From contig JANPWX010019206.1 in the NCBI GenBank assembly GCA_024734555.1, forward strand, positions 268,139-332,138: DNA of 64,000 nt, given 5' to 3'. This document shows, one piece after another, positions 1-13,300 of this stretch. Under the pieces are notes generated by a model. That model had not been told where the DNA came from. It saw only the letters and a list, made by a program, of their open reading frames with translations, and ran no database searches. Position 1 is the stretch's first letter; every line of letters begins with the position of its first letter. The translations under genes were made by a program, and so were the position numbers. The stretch is from Trochalopteron elliotii. Lineage: Eukaryota; Chordata; Aves; Passeriformes; Leiothrichidae.

Positions 1-244
1 GGGGTCCTCGACGCCTGAAGACAGAAGCTCTGCGCCCTCCCCTCACAGCAACTGCTTGAGTATTTTTCTTTTCCCTTGTGTTGGGGAGTGTCTTTGTTTA
101 TTTGTTAATAAATAGGTTTTTTCCACTTCTCCTCCAAGGAATTCCTTCTCAAACCCAGAGCTGGGGGGGGAAGGGGTGGTGGAGGTTTGTTTTCTGGGGG
201 GCTCCTTCTGGAGACCTTCCCCTAATTTGTCCTATACCAGGACA
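1..244 (+). mobile_element. 3' part of an ERV LTR, cut by the window edge
   Basis: The stretch matches 53940-54183 almost base for base (about four substitutions in 244 positions), and that second copy is a complete solo LTR. It contains the polyadenylation block AATAAATAGG followed by a T/C-rich run, a G-rich run, and the terminal CCAGGACA that forms the 3' end of this family. The U3 half lies left of the window, so its TSD cannot be tested; the bases after the end are GGAAA. The near identity to the distant copy points to a young family. Confidence 0.85.
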
Positions 245-648
245 GGAAACCATGTACCAAAATATATCTTTCCTATTGTGTACATGAGAATTAAGACTGA
301 GTCTTAATTAAAATTAGCAGTGAATACAACATATTTACTTTAATAGTTTATTATTTTCTCACTTGATGTGTTTTTCTCACATCAATATGCACATTTTGTG
401 AACTGTAAATGTAATTCACCCTTCAAGTTATATTTAGGGCATTTTTAAATTGGCCACTTGTACCTGTGTGCCACACACCTCATCACTGCCCCTGGAATCT
501 CATAAAATCAGAGAAATACTGAGAACTTCATCAGCACTGTGACCTCATTTGAAGAGCCCCTAAAAATGCACTTACTTTTATTATTTAGCTATATACAATT
601 GAACTTTACATGTGATAGCTAATTTTAAAAACAATATATGCAATTTCA
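245..648. other. Unique AT-rich sequence without a gene
   Basis: No repeat boundary, splice-bounded frame or RNA gene is visible. It ends with the direct repeat TTTCA that precedes the next LTR. Confidence 0.5.
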
Positions 649-1512
649 TGTTCCCGTGGTGTTGCGGTGTGCATTTTGGGTTTCCCAAAATGATGTATGC
701 TTTTGTTATTCGTTTTATAATGGTTTATCTCTACACCCCCCAATGCTCAAACCCCTGTGGTCTTTCCCTGGTGGTGGGTCTTGTCAATCACCCTGTAATC
801 ACTCCCTAAAGCCTGGAAGATTCTGGTGAAGATGCTCAGTGATTTGGCAAGTTCACAGGCTCCCTCCTTCTTTCATTGTTCTGTTAAGTATCCCATGTTC
901 TAGGTCATCCTCCCCCCTGCAGTTGATTGGTTCTAGGTTCTCCCTTGCTCGGTGCACGCCCCTGGTATTTAACCTGTAACCCGAAGCCCAGACCTCACCT
1001 TTTCACGTGGGCCTCTGGGTGGAATAAACCTAGTTGCAACCCATGTGAGAGTCCTCCTTTCTTTCACGCCATTGCCACGTTTCAGCCGGAGGTTCAGACC
1101 CACAAGACTCCTATATGTGGGCTCAGTGCCGAGCTAGCCGGTAAGCTGCACCGAACACCCGCATACCGTGGGTGGTGAAATAAGTGTTATTTTGTCCTTA
1201 CAGCTATTACTCTCTGTAGTGGTTTGAAAGCAAAACGAGTGAGAGGCTTCAAGTCAGAAATACAATTTAATAGGAAGAAGAGAAAAAAAAGAATAAAATA
1301 AAATAGATGCAATAATACAAAAGACCACTGACAGAGTCAGAATACAACCTGAGTGGGATGACGGAAGCAGTGATCCCGTAGAAAGCTCTGGTAGCTCTGA
1401 TCCTCTGGGAATCCAGTGGGTAAGGTCCCCTGTATTGTCCCAAATCCCAGATTATATCCAGGTGAGAATGTTTGGCTCCTCCCCCTGGGCGGAGCATCTC
1501 ACAATGGGATAA

Positions 1513-1583
1513 TGAGTCATACAGGGGGTCTTTAATGGCCCATTAAAGAGAGATAACTCCCGGAGGGAGTTACCTATGAGTCA
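1513..1583. promoter_or_regulatory. Two AP-1-like sites bracketing two perfect inverted repeats
   Basis: TGAGTCA occurs at 1513-1519 and again at 1577-1583, which is the consensus for AP-1 (Jun/Fos) binding. Between them lie CTTTAATGG/CCATTAAAG (nine-base arms, one-base loop, 1530-1548) and AACTCCC/GGGAGTT (seven-base arms, three-base loop, 1555-1571). All are in the U3 part of the minus-strand LTR, where an enhancer would sit. Binding is inference. Confidence 0.5.
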
Positions 1584-1590
1584 TGCAGCA

Positions 1591-1695
1591 GGCCATTAAC
1601 AGAAGACCCATTAACAAAAGACCCATTAGCAGAAGACCCATTAGCAGAAGACACCTTAACAAAAGACACCTTAACAAAAGACACCTTAACAGAAG
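1591..1695. repeat. 15-bp minisatellite, seven units, inside an LTR
   Basis: Seven consecutive 15-base units run without a gap. The first four are of the type ACCCATTA(A/G)CAGAAG and the last three of the type ACACCTTAACAAAAG. Because 15 is a multiple of three, the plus-strand reading is an open Arg/Lys-rich pentapeptide repeat, antisense to the LTR. I treat that frame as fortuitous. Confidence 0.9.
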
Positions 1696-1850
1696 AGGGA
1701 GGGGGAAATCTGGAAGAACACTGCTTCAGCAATTGGTTTCAACAGTTCATGAAGATGGTGATAGAATACTTTGTGCATATCTTATACTTGCAACCCAGGA
1801 CACTCTCAACATAATAATACACAAATCAGTAGCAGAGAGACAACATTTCA

Positions 1851-4145
1851 TAGTCCCTACTTATGCTAGAAAGATGATGCATATAAACTTTATAGTTGGT
1901 ACTGGTATAAAAAGTACTGGTATAGTCTAAGAATTGAAGTGCATCAAACTATAAAGTCATAAGAGAAAGTACCAGGATGAAAAGAGAGAATTTTGGACAG
2001 CTGGGAAGACTTTGATGCTATAAATTGTAAAAAAAATTAGTAATGCCAAGTTTTCATCTGGACTCTAAAAGGGTCTGAAATGTCATGATTAACAACTTTT
2101 CAGAGCACAGAAGAGAAGTTTTGGAAGTTTGAGCCCTGATTTTGTCTGATTTAAAGAAAGGGTGCACAGCCCAGATCTGAGCCCTGCCTTCATCCCCCAA
2201 ACCTCCCCCATTCTGTGGGATAGGGCCATGTATAAACCCCTAAATAGGGTGGGTGTGGGGACACAGAGACCCTCACAGGAAAGATCCACCTGATTCTCAT
2301 TTACAGATGGGGAAAGGGATGTCAATTAAGAAGTAAAGTGACTTGTTGAATGCTATATATGAATCTGTGGAGAACTGGCATTTCATCAGCTCCAAATGCA
2401 GCCACACCCCTGTGCCCAGAGCCCTCCCAGCTGAGCAATGCCATTAACTGACTAATAAACTTGGAGGAAGAGAGAAACCATAAATTTCCTCAGTCTCTTC
2501 AGTATTGCTGATTTAGGAGGGTGGGGGAACTCTCTGGCTGGACAGTTGATGAAATGTCCTAATTACTCATGGCAAATAAAAGCTGATATCCCTGCACTGG
2601 CCAGGTAAATGATGGATGCAGTTTAAATTCCACAAGAGGGTCTCTCACTCTTAAGCCCTTCATTTTGTGCAGAAGTGAAAGAGGATCTGAAGAGGGTCTG
2701 TGGGTGTCCCTGTGCCCCCCAAAATCCTCAGCAGGTGGAAAGAGAGGATGGCAACAGTCAGTGAGAGCCAGGAATGACAGGAGTGCAGATCCAGAGTGAT
2801 TTTAGGCTTTCACTGGTAACATTTCACTGAATTAAGGTGAATTTTTGTGTCCTACAGGCTCCAGACAGCTTATGGAATAGGAAAGGTGAGGCTTGTGTGG
2901 GTTCTGCTGAGGCAAAACATTCCAAGCACAACTGTGTCTCCATCCAGGCATTCCAGGGAGAATTCCTCACCTCGCTGAATCCATGAGCCTCCCAGGGCAC
3001 AGAGACTGGCTGGGAAAAAAATGGATAAAGATATTTTTAAAAAAATCCCCCTGGGACCATTTCCCATATTTAATAAGGAAAAGCACCTTCTGTGCAGCCA
3101 ATAAAAGTTGAGTCTCTCATGAAGATCTATACCATATTACACACTGAAATTCAATGTAGAACAATACCCTTGTGTATACAGTTGTCAGAATAATAATATT
3201 TGTCTGTCTGATCAACTTATATTTTATGCCAACAACACAGCATTTAATATTATACAGTTTCAGAGGAAGAAAATAAATTTATTCATGCAACAACTTGCCC
3301 AGTAGCTTAAACAAAGTGAAAAAAAATAGCTTGGAGTTTTTACATTAATTTGTGATCCACAATACAGATTTCTATACAATTTCAGCAATTTTATGCAGCA
3401 AGAAAAACTATGATTCTTAATCTAGTTTCTGAAATTGCCTCACTGTTTTATGCTGCCATGAGGAACAATACAGTTGGATCTGACTGCTGCAGTTTGCTTT
3501 TGGCATCCTCCTGAAATGAGGAGTCTAAAAATACAAATGGTAATCAACAGCTTCTTTCTATATTCTGCATTGTCACATTCTGTGCTGTATTCTTAGGCTT
3601 TGTATCTCAAAATATACATCCAGAAATGCCTATAGAGAAGTTATACATGGAGTCCCCCACAACCAAAGCACTCCTTGAGAGAAATCAGTGGAGTCTTCCC
3701 ACGATATGGGGCTGGTTCCAAATGATGCAAAGCTCTGCCAGATAACAAAACTTAAGCAATATAGAAAATCTCTGTTGTATGTAGATCCATTAAATCTATT
3801 CTCCTAGCAGCCTGTTCAGAAAACTGACAGATTTCGAATGATTTATTGGTATCTTTTTAAAGGCATCTACTTTTTACCTTACATTGATTTTTCTTTATAT
3901 AACAATACCTGACAAAAAAGGGAACCTGGTGACATGCCACCCCCACCTAACCCCCCCCCAAAAAAAGCTGATGAAAAGATTGGATAGAGGATTGGGAAGA
4001 CAAATAAAAGAGGATGGTTAGAGGTTAGAAATATATCTGTGCCCCAAAATGCACCCTATCAACAAAAACTGCACACTCAGAAAAGAAAGGGGTGCCACAG
4101 CCTTAGACCAGAGCACTTAAACCTCACCTCTAGTTAAGCTTATTA
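1851..4145. other. No gene seen; unique sequence
   Basis: This is AT-rich sequence with scattered short frames only. No LTR ends, CR1 tail or RNA gene was recognised. There is a C-run followed by an A-run near 3950-3966. Confidence 0.5.
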
Positions 4146-4336
4146 TTGGTGAGACCTGGCACAGGGTGCCCAGAGAAGCTGTGGCTGCCCCAGGATCCCT
4201 GGAAGTGTCCAAGGCCAGGTTGGACGGGGCTTGGAGCACCCTGGGATAGTGAAAGGTGTCCCTGCCCATGGCAGGGGATGGGATGAGATGGGCTTTAAGT
4301 TCCTTCCAACCCAAACCATCCTGGGATTCTGTGATT
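4146..4336 (+). mobile_element. CR1 LINE 3'-end fragment
   Basis: The text reads like the 3' end of a CR1 retrotransposon: a block starting near GGTGAGACCTGGCACAGG, then AGGTTGGACGGGGCTTGGAGC, then CCTTCCAACCCAAACCATCC and the terminal GGGATTCTGTGA. CR1 copies in birds are typically cut at the 5' end and end in a short ATTCTRTG repeat rather than poly-A, as here. The open frames across it, including the overlapping antisense frames of 119 and 65 codons, are by-products of this repeat. Confidence 0.88.
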
Positions 4337-7300
4337 GCAGAGGAAAAGGAGAATTCTTGAGTGTAACAGAATGGGCAGAGTTCTCAAACCTCCAAATCCT
4401 GTGGCCAGGCTGTGACACCTTCAGGGAAGCATTGCCTGATAATACGTTGGTGACTATCACTGAACCTTTTCTAAAACTGTGTATTGTTGCACCAAGACAC
4501 AATTGAATTGCTGTTTCCTCATAACAGGATGTGCTCTGAGGGCCTGAGGAATGTGACTGATTCTAAAATACACACACACACGGCTCCTGTGTGGGAAGGA
4601 GCCACCAGGACATATTGGCCAAGAGTTGGGTGTTTCTTTTGCAATCAAAGAGCGGAAACATCCATCTACTGTCATCTTAATTATAAGAATCTTCCTATTT
4701 AGGCTGCTGTGGACCAGTTTATATGTGAGAATCTGTACACCAAATTCATTTATGTCAAATAAAATACATGTGTTAAGAACAGAATTAGGCAGCTCATGAC
4801 AGAAATGCACGTGAGAAAAATACACCTTCACTACAGGAGTAGAAAAAGAGCTGAAGGAGGACACAGATTAAATCCAGCTTTGCAGTTTATAGGAAATTAT
4901 TTGCATAGAGCACATTTGGAGCACTTTGATCAGATTAACTACTCTCTATAAAAGCAAACTAACACTTCCAACCTACATCATATTGCCCCAGGAGAAAAAC
5001 AACAAAAAATGCAGTTACAAATGAGCTGTCTCCCAAAATAACTCAGGCCTTCATGGACTGATAGTCTGAAACTGCTCCAGAGAGGTGAGAAAAGGCAAAG
5101 GAAAATCAAAACATCAGAAAAGAGAATTGCCTAAAAGCATAGGAGAGCTCTTGCACAAGACCAACTGAGCAGGGAAGTTCTGCTGACTGACACCAGCTGG
5201 GCAGAGTCTGGAGGGCCTGGAAGCACAGACTTTGGAAATATATTCAGTGATTCATGGCACCATCTGAGAATTAGAAACCTAGAGCCCAAAAATAGACATG
5301 ATCTATTTTTATCGGCAAAAGAAATCACCAGAAATCTCCCAAATCAGATCCACATGGTAAAACCAAAACACTTTGAACCTGGAGAGGGTTTATCTGTGAC
5401 TCAGTCAAATGCACTTTGAAAATTGCTTACTGCTGAATTAACACCAGATTGATTACTGTTAAAACAGGATTATGACATAGTATTGTACACACAAGATTTG
5501 AAGTAAAAATTAAAGATTATAATTCTAAGAAAAAAGAATAGATTCTTAACTGAAATACATTTTTCATCACTCAACAACTATCATTACCAGAATATGCTTT
5601 TGTTTGGAAGTAGCTCAGTTAAACTAACTTTAAAAAAAAAAGCAGGTGTTATTTTGTTTGTTTCTAAAGTATTCTACACATTCTAATGATCCCTTTAAAA
5701 GGTTCCATCCCCTCCAATTACCTTCCAAATTTATACTGAGTAGGATACTGTGACACAAATGTCTATGTGCTGCAAATGCACTGCATAGGAACGTTTGTGA
5801 TCGTTTAACCAGGCACGTTAAATTGAGCTACACAGATCTGCGTCATGTATTCCCCTCGGATGGTTCAAGAATGCTGGATCTACAGGAATGGATCACCTGC
5901 CACTCTTGCTCTATGGGTCCAGTCCTGCTCCTATGGAAGTGGAATATTTCATATTTAATAAAATAGCCAGGGTTTGCTGTACACAGGGAAGAGGCTCAAC
6001 AAACAAAAGGTGCTCTTTGTTTGCATTTAGACATCAGCTTTTGCATTCACATTAATTATCCTTATTAGTCAATTTTTTTGTCATACACTTGAGGATAGTG
6101 GATTTCAAAACAGTCAAATTTTGTAGCTGGTGGAAAAAAAATTTCCTTCCTTTTTTTCAATACAGATGCATCTTAGGTTAAACTGTGTAAACAGAGTTTT
6201 CCTGAGAGATTCCTCTACCCACTGGGAAAATTTTGGAAGATATCGCATTAAATATTCCAGCAGCTCAGACCTCATAGACAGTCTTCTTTTTTAATTTAAC
6301 AAATTTCACCTGTTTTTCTTTTGATTTGCCAATTTGCTTATCCCAGAAGTGCAGAATAAAAAGCTAGTTATAGAAAACATATAGAATTTTATATTTCATG
6401 CAAAATGAAGTAGGTAAAACCAACTCCATAAAATATTTTTGCAGGGCTTTTTTGCTTTGAAAGGAAACAGGTATCCCTGTTCCCTATTAATCTTTTTTGA
6501 TGCATTCCGTTCAGGGTGGCTAGAAAACTGATAAGATCATTCCTTCTGATTTCAAAATTACTGAATCTGGAAATAGTTCTCATTTATCTCATGCATTGCT
6601 GAGAAAGCAATCTTAAATAGTTGGTTCTACTGATGAAACTTCCTTAGCAACACATGGGCTCCAGAATTATTTTTCAGACCTTGTCAATGCTTCCTGTGAG
6701 GTTTCTGTCACTGTCAGCATCCAACACCTTGCAGATGAGTGGGAAAAAAACCCACCCAGCCCAGAAAGCTGTAATAAATTAATAGAAGGTAAATTAATAG
6801 ATTAAATGGAATTAGTAGGAATGATGATAAATCTAAATTTCCCCTAACAATAGTCCAGTAAATTATGTTTTAGATTTATGAAGTGTTTTCTCATGTAGAT
6901 GAGAATCCATAGAAAAGGGACTATGTCCCAGTGGGGTTAGAAAAAATCAGGAAGGCTGAACACTTGGACCTGTGCATTTCTTTGGGACTGCACCCCAGGA
7001 ACCAAGGCAGGAGAACCCTCACTGCCTTGACTTCCAAAGCCTTGATGTTGGACAGGACACCCCAGCAGGAATCCTGCTTTCCTGAATCCTACAGACTGCT
7101 CTCTCTGCCTTGCTGGCACTTTAAATAGGACTTTTCAGCCATAATCTCTCATGGTAAATTATATTTAGGCCACAGTTTAAACCTTCACCACCTTCAGTTT
7201 ATACTAAGTCTCCAGTGTGCAGCCAGTCCCTTAAACCAGATTTCAATAGTTGCAAAGTCTGTAAAGTGTCAGCAGTGCGGGTTTTGGCTTTTAATGTAAT

Positions 7301-10300
7301 TGGAACAGACTAAAGTTTCTTTATTTCAGGTACCTCCACTCTCAGGTTAGAGAGTGCTTTCTGCTGCGAAGATTTTTTCCTTCCCTGACAGAAACATTCA
7401 CCCCAGTTCTCAAATTCACCAGTACTCATCTGACACTTCACAAGTTGCCAAATGTCTGCTCAAACACTGAAAAACCCAGTTTCTGCTGAGTTCTAAGCTA
7501 AATGTTATAGAGGAAGGCTGGAAATTAGTGGGAATGTGTCCATCCAGGGCCGAGCAGAGCCACTGAACATTAACACTTTACTGACTGCTCTGGGTGTTGT
7601 CTGCCTTTTGCTCAGTCCCTGCTGCCAGGGAACAGCCTCCCCTTCCAGCTTGCTCATGCCCTGACTTCTATTTTTACTTTTTTTCCTTCAAATTCCTCAT
7701 CATTTTTTTTTAAGCTCCTTTGATTCATCACCTGCTTTCCAGACTGGCTGTGACACAAGGCTGTGTTGCCCAGACTGAAGTGGAGATGTCCTGTGGGCAT
7801 GAAGTGGTCAGGAAGGGAAAGAAATCCCTGCTGAGGCTGTACAAGACAAACCATAATATTCTTAAACTATCTAGCTTCACCTTTAAATCTTCAACTTACT
7901 CCTTGCAACACTTCAGTCTAAGAAAAGCTCCTTAAAATTTTAAGAATAGGTTAAGAACTCTTAAGAATAACTCAAGAATAGCTTCTTAACCTCCTTCTAA
8001 ATGAGCTGAGTGTTCCCTTCGATCTATTCTGCAGTGACTTCAGACAGACAATTTAAAGCCAAGGAGATTAAATCAGTCAGAACAGAATGGGAGATAAGAT
8101 TTCAAATGTTCAATGCTGAAATATCTACTGCACAGGAACAGTGTGTAGATTTAAGCTGGTAACAAATGATGCACAATGAAGTTAAATGGCATCAGATTGT
8201 TAGGATCAAGAGCTTTCTCTTAAAAGTAGTAAAAAACTACATGGTCTGCTCAGGGAAGAAAATAAAAAGATCAGGTAGTTTATGTATTTATACAGGTTGA
8301 TGTGTGCATCACTGAGTAGAGCAAATTCTCTTTTCCCTCCTGCCCCATTCCATCCAAGGGTGAGCTGAGACAGTTCTGAGCAAGCAGCCTGCACCGCCTT
8401 CCCCTTCAGATCCAGGTCTAAGAATTCCAGATGAATGAATCAATGTGACAACAGAAACCTCTGTCACTGCTTGGATGGCCTCCAGCAATGTGACACAGGG
8501 ACACACCTGTTTAACAGCGAGGAAGCACCAGCAGATGTGAGATTCTGGAATGCAAGTCCTCAGCAAAATGGGCTCAGGAGTATCCTCAACCTGTCCTCCA
8601 CTTTCTCATCTGGGTTTAAATGTCTGATTCAAAGGTTTGTCCACCATGGCAGCAGTGTTGGTCAAAGCAGTAGATGGTCATCTCTGCTCCTCTGACAGTT
8701 TAATGTCTCCTAAACCACAGAAAATTGGCTGTACTGAGCCAGGAACAAGGGGATAAATGCCTACAGGAACAGCAGAGCAGCACAGACTGTACCAGGCTAT
8801 TCCATGTTTCCATTTCTATTGCATCACAGACACTCGTGAATAACAGAAATATTAATTGGGAAAGATCCTCATCCACTGATCCCAGGCCAAGTCAGAAATA
8901 AACCCTCAAAGTTCAGCTTGCACAAGATCTCTCAGGATAAAGCACATGAGAAGAAATAACACCCCAGAGGTTGTTGTTCATACACCTGAGAATGCTGTGA
9001 TAAAATCACTGCGTTTAAGATAGGAGAATCTGCACAGAGCAAAATGTGCCTCAGAACATGGAATTCTGTTCTGCAAACAGCTCTTAAAATGGTTTTCAAT
9101 TGATAATTTGTCTCTCAAGCGCTTTAACCAGGGTCTCAAAAGCTGTAGAGGTATAGAAGTTGTAGCTCAAATTAAGAACATGTTTACTAGAAAATAAGAA
9201 ACGCAGTTTGTACAATAGTTTTAGTTTTAGTGGTAGCAGTGAGATGAGTTTGAGTCCATTTTAATTACATAATAATGAATGTAGCCTATTTTTTATACAT
9301 TAAATATACCATAATCTGTAATCCCTATCAGCCTACTAGTATCCTTATGTTATACAAGTATTTTAAATACTCTTCCAAGACCTTCCTCTACTCCAGGTTG
9401 AATGGCAGGCAAAAATATCTCATGAATATATGTAATCACATTATTATGTAGCATATCAACTGTCCCCATAAATGTCATCTAATTTTTTGTATAATATCCT
9501 GAAAAGCCTTTAAAAATCTGTGTTACAGAATTCAGGGATGTAGAACACATCCACAAAGACAAATTTATTGTAAATAGGGTCAGACTTCCACAGTTAAAAC
9601 CTGTTGGAATAGAAGGAATATTGAAGAAAACAGGAAGAGTGAGACTAAGCGAGTTTAACAACCTTCCTTCCTTCTCCTAAGGGCTGAGTGAATGCTATTT
9701 ATTTATTTGAATAGTTATGGACTATGGTACTGCTGCTGCCGAAGAGACAGAGCTTCCTCCCTGTACATAATTTAGCAATGAAACATGAGAAACCATGCAT
9801 GAAAGGTACAATTTAATATAAAAAAATTGAAATGTGGACTCCTTGATATTATACTAGTCAAGTATTTCTTTAAACTTAAGACAATTAAAATTACTGTCCT
9901 ATATAAAATAAGGATTTTAAGTGACAAAGGAACTAGTGGTTTCTGACACTGAGCAGGTTAGTTCGTTAGCTGACAACCAGAAAAAAAGAAATGCAAGAAA
10001 GTTCAGTGTTGAAAGGGATTTCTCAGCAGAGAGAAGATACTGTGTATCATAGATTTCAACTTTTAAATTTTTGGTATATTTCTACATTACATAAATAAAA
10101 TCCCATACTCTAACATTCTGTACTATAAATACATTACATGAGTTCAAATAAAAGTTTTATGTTGTTCCCTCCCTCATTTATACTTTTAAAAATGTGCAGC
10201 TATGATTTATGGTTTTGAGGATGGCATAATAGAATTTGACATTTTCCAGCTGAGGTGTGGCCTAGTTCCAGCTCCATGTTTCATTACATTGTACTCCCTT

Positions 10301-13300
10301 TGAGAGGATGAGAAGAGTAAAAATAGCCAGGTGGTTAAAAATGTAAAAAGCGTAAATGAATTCTCACCAGATGTGCTGTTCAATTGTCATTTTCATAAAA
10401 TTATGGTTGCTAAACTTCTAGAAATCAATATGTGCTATGAACAACGTGTCTGGAGAGATCATTCCCTCCTCATTACCAGCTCTCTTCTTTGGATTCTCCC
10501 AAAATTTAAATAAGAGGGTACTGCCAGGGTCCAGCCTCTGCCATGAAGCACCAGAGCATCCCTGTACCCAGAAACTGGATAGAAAGGCTACAAACAATGC
10601 AATGTTTCAGTTAGAAAAGTGAACAGTTTAAAAGCTTTTAGCACACTGTCTTTTTGGCAAAGGACAAATGAGAGGGTAAGCAACACATAAAATATGTTTT
10701 CCTTATCCTGCTGGGCAGATTCAGGATGTTTTTGTCTTAACATCAAAGCCGTTGGGTTTGGCATCAGGTAACAGAAATGCCTCTCAATTTGCTGAAATCT
10801 GCTTTGCTGAATGCTGGAACTAATGTTCAAGTATGGAGCCTATTTTAAGCTTGTTTTCTCACTGTAAGATGAATTTAAAATAATTGTTTGAAGGAAGAAA
10901 TGAGAATTATGCTGCTTTACACTGTGTGGGCTCCTGTACACACAGATGACTTGCATGCTGAATGTCAGGAAGTTTGGGATGAAGATTTTTGCTGTCTGAA
11001 GAAAAAAGTGCTGTTCTTTGGTCAAAAAAATTGTTACAAACAAGATAGCCAAGAAGAAAGATTTGTCAGCTTCCCTCTGAATGGCAAAAGGTTGAGGTTG
11101 AGTAGATTACTCAATATTTGTCAGGTTTGAGGTGATTGCCTGTCACTACACAAGAAGTGAATAATATTGACAGATTCAAAAGATCAAAATTCAAAGCCTG
11201 CAAGGATATGTAGCTGCATCACACAGAACTTTACAAAGACCTTCTGTGACAGGAACCTGCTGGGCTCAGTTGTGAGGAGTAGGAGGGGTGCAGACACCAG
11301 CAGGGGAGAGCCACAGGATGGTCCCTGCTGTGGGGTCACATCCCAGTTCTCCAGCCCCATTATCCAGTCCTGCCTGAACACCTGAAGGGGCTCAGCAGCT
11401 CCTGCAAACAGCCTGAGTAATCCTCTGAGTGCTGCACTGACATCCCAGCTTGTTCTGAGCCAGTGGGGACATGTAACATGAAGCTCTACATCTGTAGCCT
11501 TAAAGAGCTTAAAAAATAAATTATAGGATATTTTATTATTATTATTATTTTTCCTGCACATCCTTATTTGCTCTCAGAAAATCCTTGAAAAGCTAACATT
11601 TATGAACAAGCCCTGGTTTAATCCTGCTCTTAGCTGCTCCAGGCGAGGGTGGATGCAGCTTTAGGGGAAAAGCCTGGATCTCCTTTGGGATCAGTTACCC
11701 TGTTCCTTAAAGAAGGGTTTTTTGAATGGAGAGGGCACCTGAGCTGCTACAAATGCAAAAGGGTGAAAACAGAATAACAGGGAGGGTCAGCAAACCCTCG
11801 ATGGGGTAATCTGGAAAATGTGGGCCTGAATGGGAAGGGAACCAGGATTAAATACAGAAAGAAGATCAGCTGTGAATGGAAAGGGGAAGCAGAAATTGAA
11901 GGGATAAACTGAGCTGCAGTTAGAGAAAGAGGACAGAGTGGAGATTGATTAAAATAAAAGAGGTCTGGTATCAAGTGAGGGCTTGGAAATACTCATCTGG
12001 AAGGAAACCAGGTCTGGTACGAGGACAGTTAGAGAATGGTTTATAGACTGGGACAAGAGGCAAGTATGGAAAAAAAAACCCAAAAAAAAACCACCAACCA
12101 AAACCAACAACAACAAAAAACATATTTAAATCTACTCAGCAGAGGAATACAGACACTCATCAGATATTTGCCTTCATCCCTTGCCACCTACCTAGAGATT
12201 TGGCAGTATCAGAAATACAGATGTTTTCATTTCTCATTTCATTTAAGCTTCAGCATGAACTTCCTCTAAGTATAGAGGTCAATGGAAAAATTCAGATCTT
12301 TCTGCTAAAGTCATGATCTTTGTAAAACTAATGGTTGTAAGCATTGCAAGTAAGGTTGCTGAGCGATATTTTGCTTCAGGAAAATGCTCTCAGAGACTGA
12401 ATAACTCTTTAGAATATTAGAAAAATGAAAAAAATGGTGCAAAACAATTGTAAGCTCAAACTTTCAAAATGCAAATAATAAGTCATAAAAATATCCATAT
12501 TTTATCAGTCTTTGCACCAGCAGCGTGCAGCATTATTCTGCTGGTTTTAGAGAGACTATTTGTTACTGTATCTCATTAGTGAATATATTAATTAAAACTA
12601 TACCTGTGTTATCATAATTTCCAGTCATTAGCATGAAAAAAATCACCTGCAAAATTGTAAATACAACATCATAAGCAATATTTTCAAGGATATTTATTAC
12701 TTTAAATTGTCCATTAACTTAGAAGTAAAAAAACCCTGTTTAGTTCTGTCAAAATAAAACCTTAGTCCTTCAAGGTTTCTTTCCAACAAAAAAACCCAGA
12801 TCCCACCTATTTGTTTTTAACAGATGAGAGCTTTCACTACAGAGACAAAGCAAAACATAAATGCAAACCAAAATACATCCCACAAGTCTTGCTTTGGAAA
12901 ATATTACTGAAAAAAAATCATACTCTTAAAAGGGAATTAAAGATTTCCTGGGAATGGCAGGGACCTCAGTAAAGATATTATAATGTGGCATTTGATGTTC
13001 TAGAGGTATTTCAACAAGTTTTGCATGGTCAAATTCCATTAATAAGTTGGCTTTCTTCCAAGGCTGTGTGTGTCCCTCTCATCTGCCATGGTGCCCTCAG
13101 TGTAAGGAAACCTCACCTCACCTGCTCAGCCACGTCTCAGCAATTTTAATTGCATTTTCCTGCTCATTGCAGTACCAAACAGGCTTAGAAAAATTTGAGT
13201 ATCTTATGATGTAGATTATGGGGGTTATGAGTAGAACAGCAACAATTTTGGTGGTGCTATAAGAGGATTACAGAGCATGGTGGAGGGAAGTGCCATGTGG

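Larger units (their letters stand above)
1215..1802 (-). mobile_element. Nested solo ERV LTR with 5-bp TSD (ERVL-like)
   Basis: The element is exactly flanked by CTCTC (1210-1214 and 1803-1807). Read on the minus strand it starts TGTCCTGGGTTG, like the LTR at 53646, and ends CAAACCACTACA, giving TG...CA. The 588-bp length and 5-bp TSD fit ERVL-type insertions. The minus-strand U3 holds a 15-bp minisatellite, two AP-1-like sites and two hairpins. The orientation is set by the shared TGTCCTGGG start; no internal retroviral sequence remains. Confidence 0.85.
649..1845 (+). mobile_element. Solo ERV LTR split by a nested LTR
   Basis: The LTR begins TGTTCCCGTGG at 649, has a TATA-like TATTTAAC near 966 and an AATAAA at about 1022, and runs to 1214. 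A second LTR (1215-1802) with its own CTCTC duplication interrupts it. Sequence resumes at 1808 and ends GACAACA at 1845. The direct repeat TTTCA lies at 644-648 and 1846-1850; a 6-bp ATTTCA is also possible if the end is one base shorter. Removing the insert gives an LTR of about 604 bp. The outer right boundary rests on the TSD alone, so it is less certain than the left end. Confidence 0.68.

Noticed and set aside
1583..1930. Plus-strand 115-codon frame with Arg-rich pentapeptide repeats
   Set aside because: It is the translation of a 15-bp minisatellite antisense to an LTR and runs past the LTR edge; no support as a protein.
4143..4502. Overlapping frames on both strands
   Set aside because: They cover a CR1 3' end, a common repeat with no protein-coding role in this part.
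11184..11561. 125-codon minus-strand frame
   Set aside because: It begins in an ATT microsatellite, has a repetitive start and no recognisable motif.
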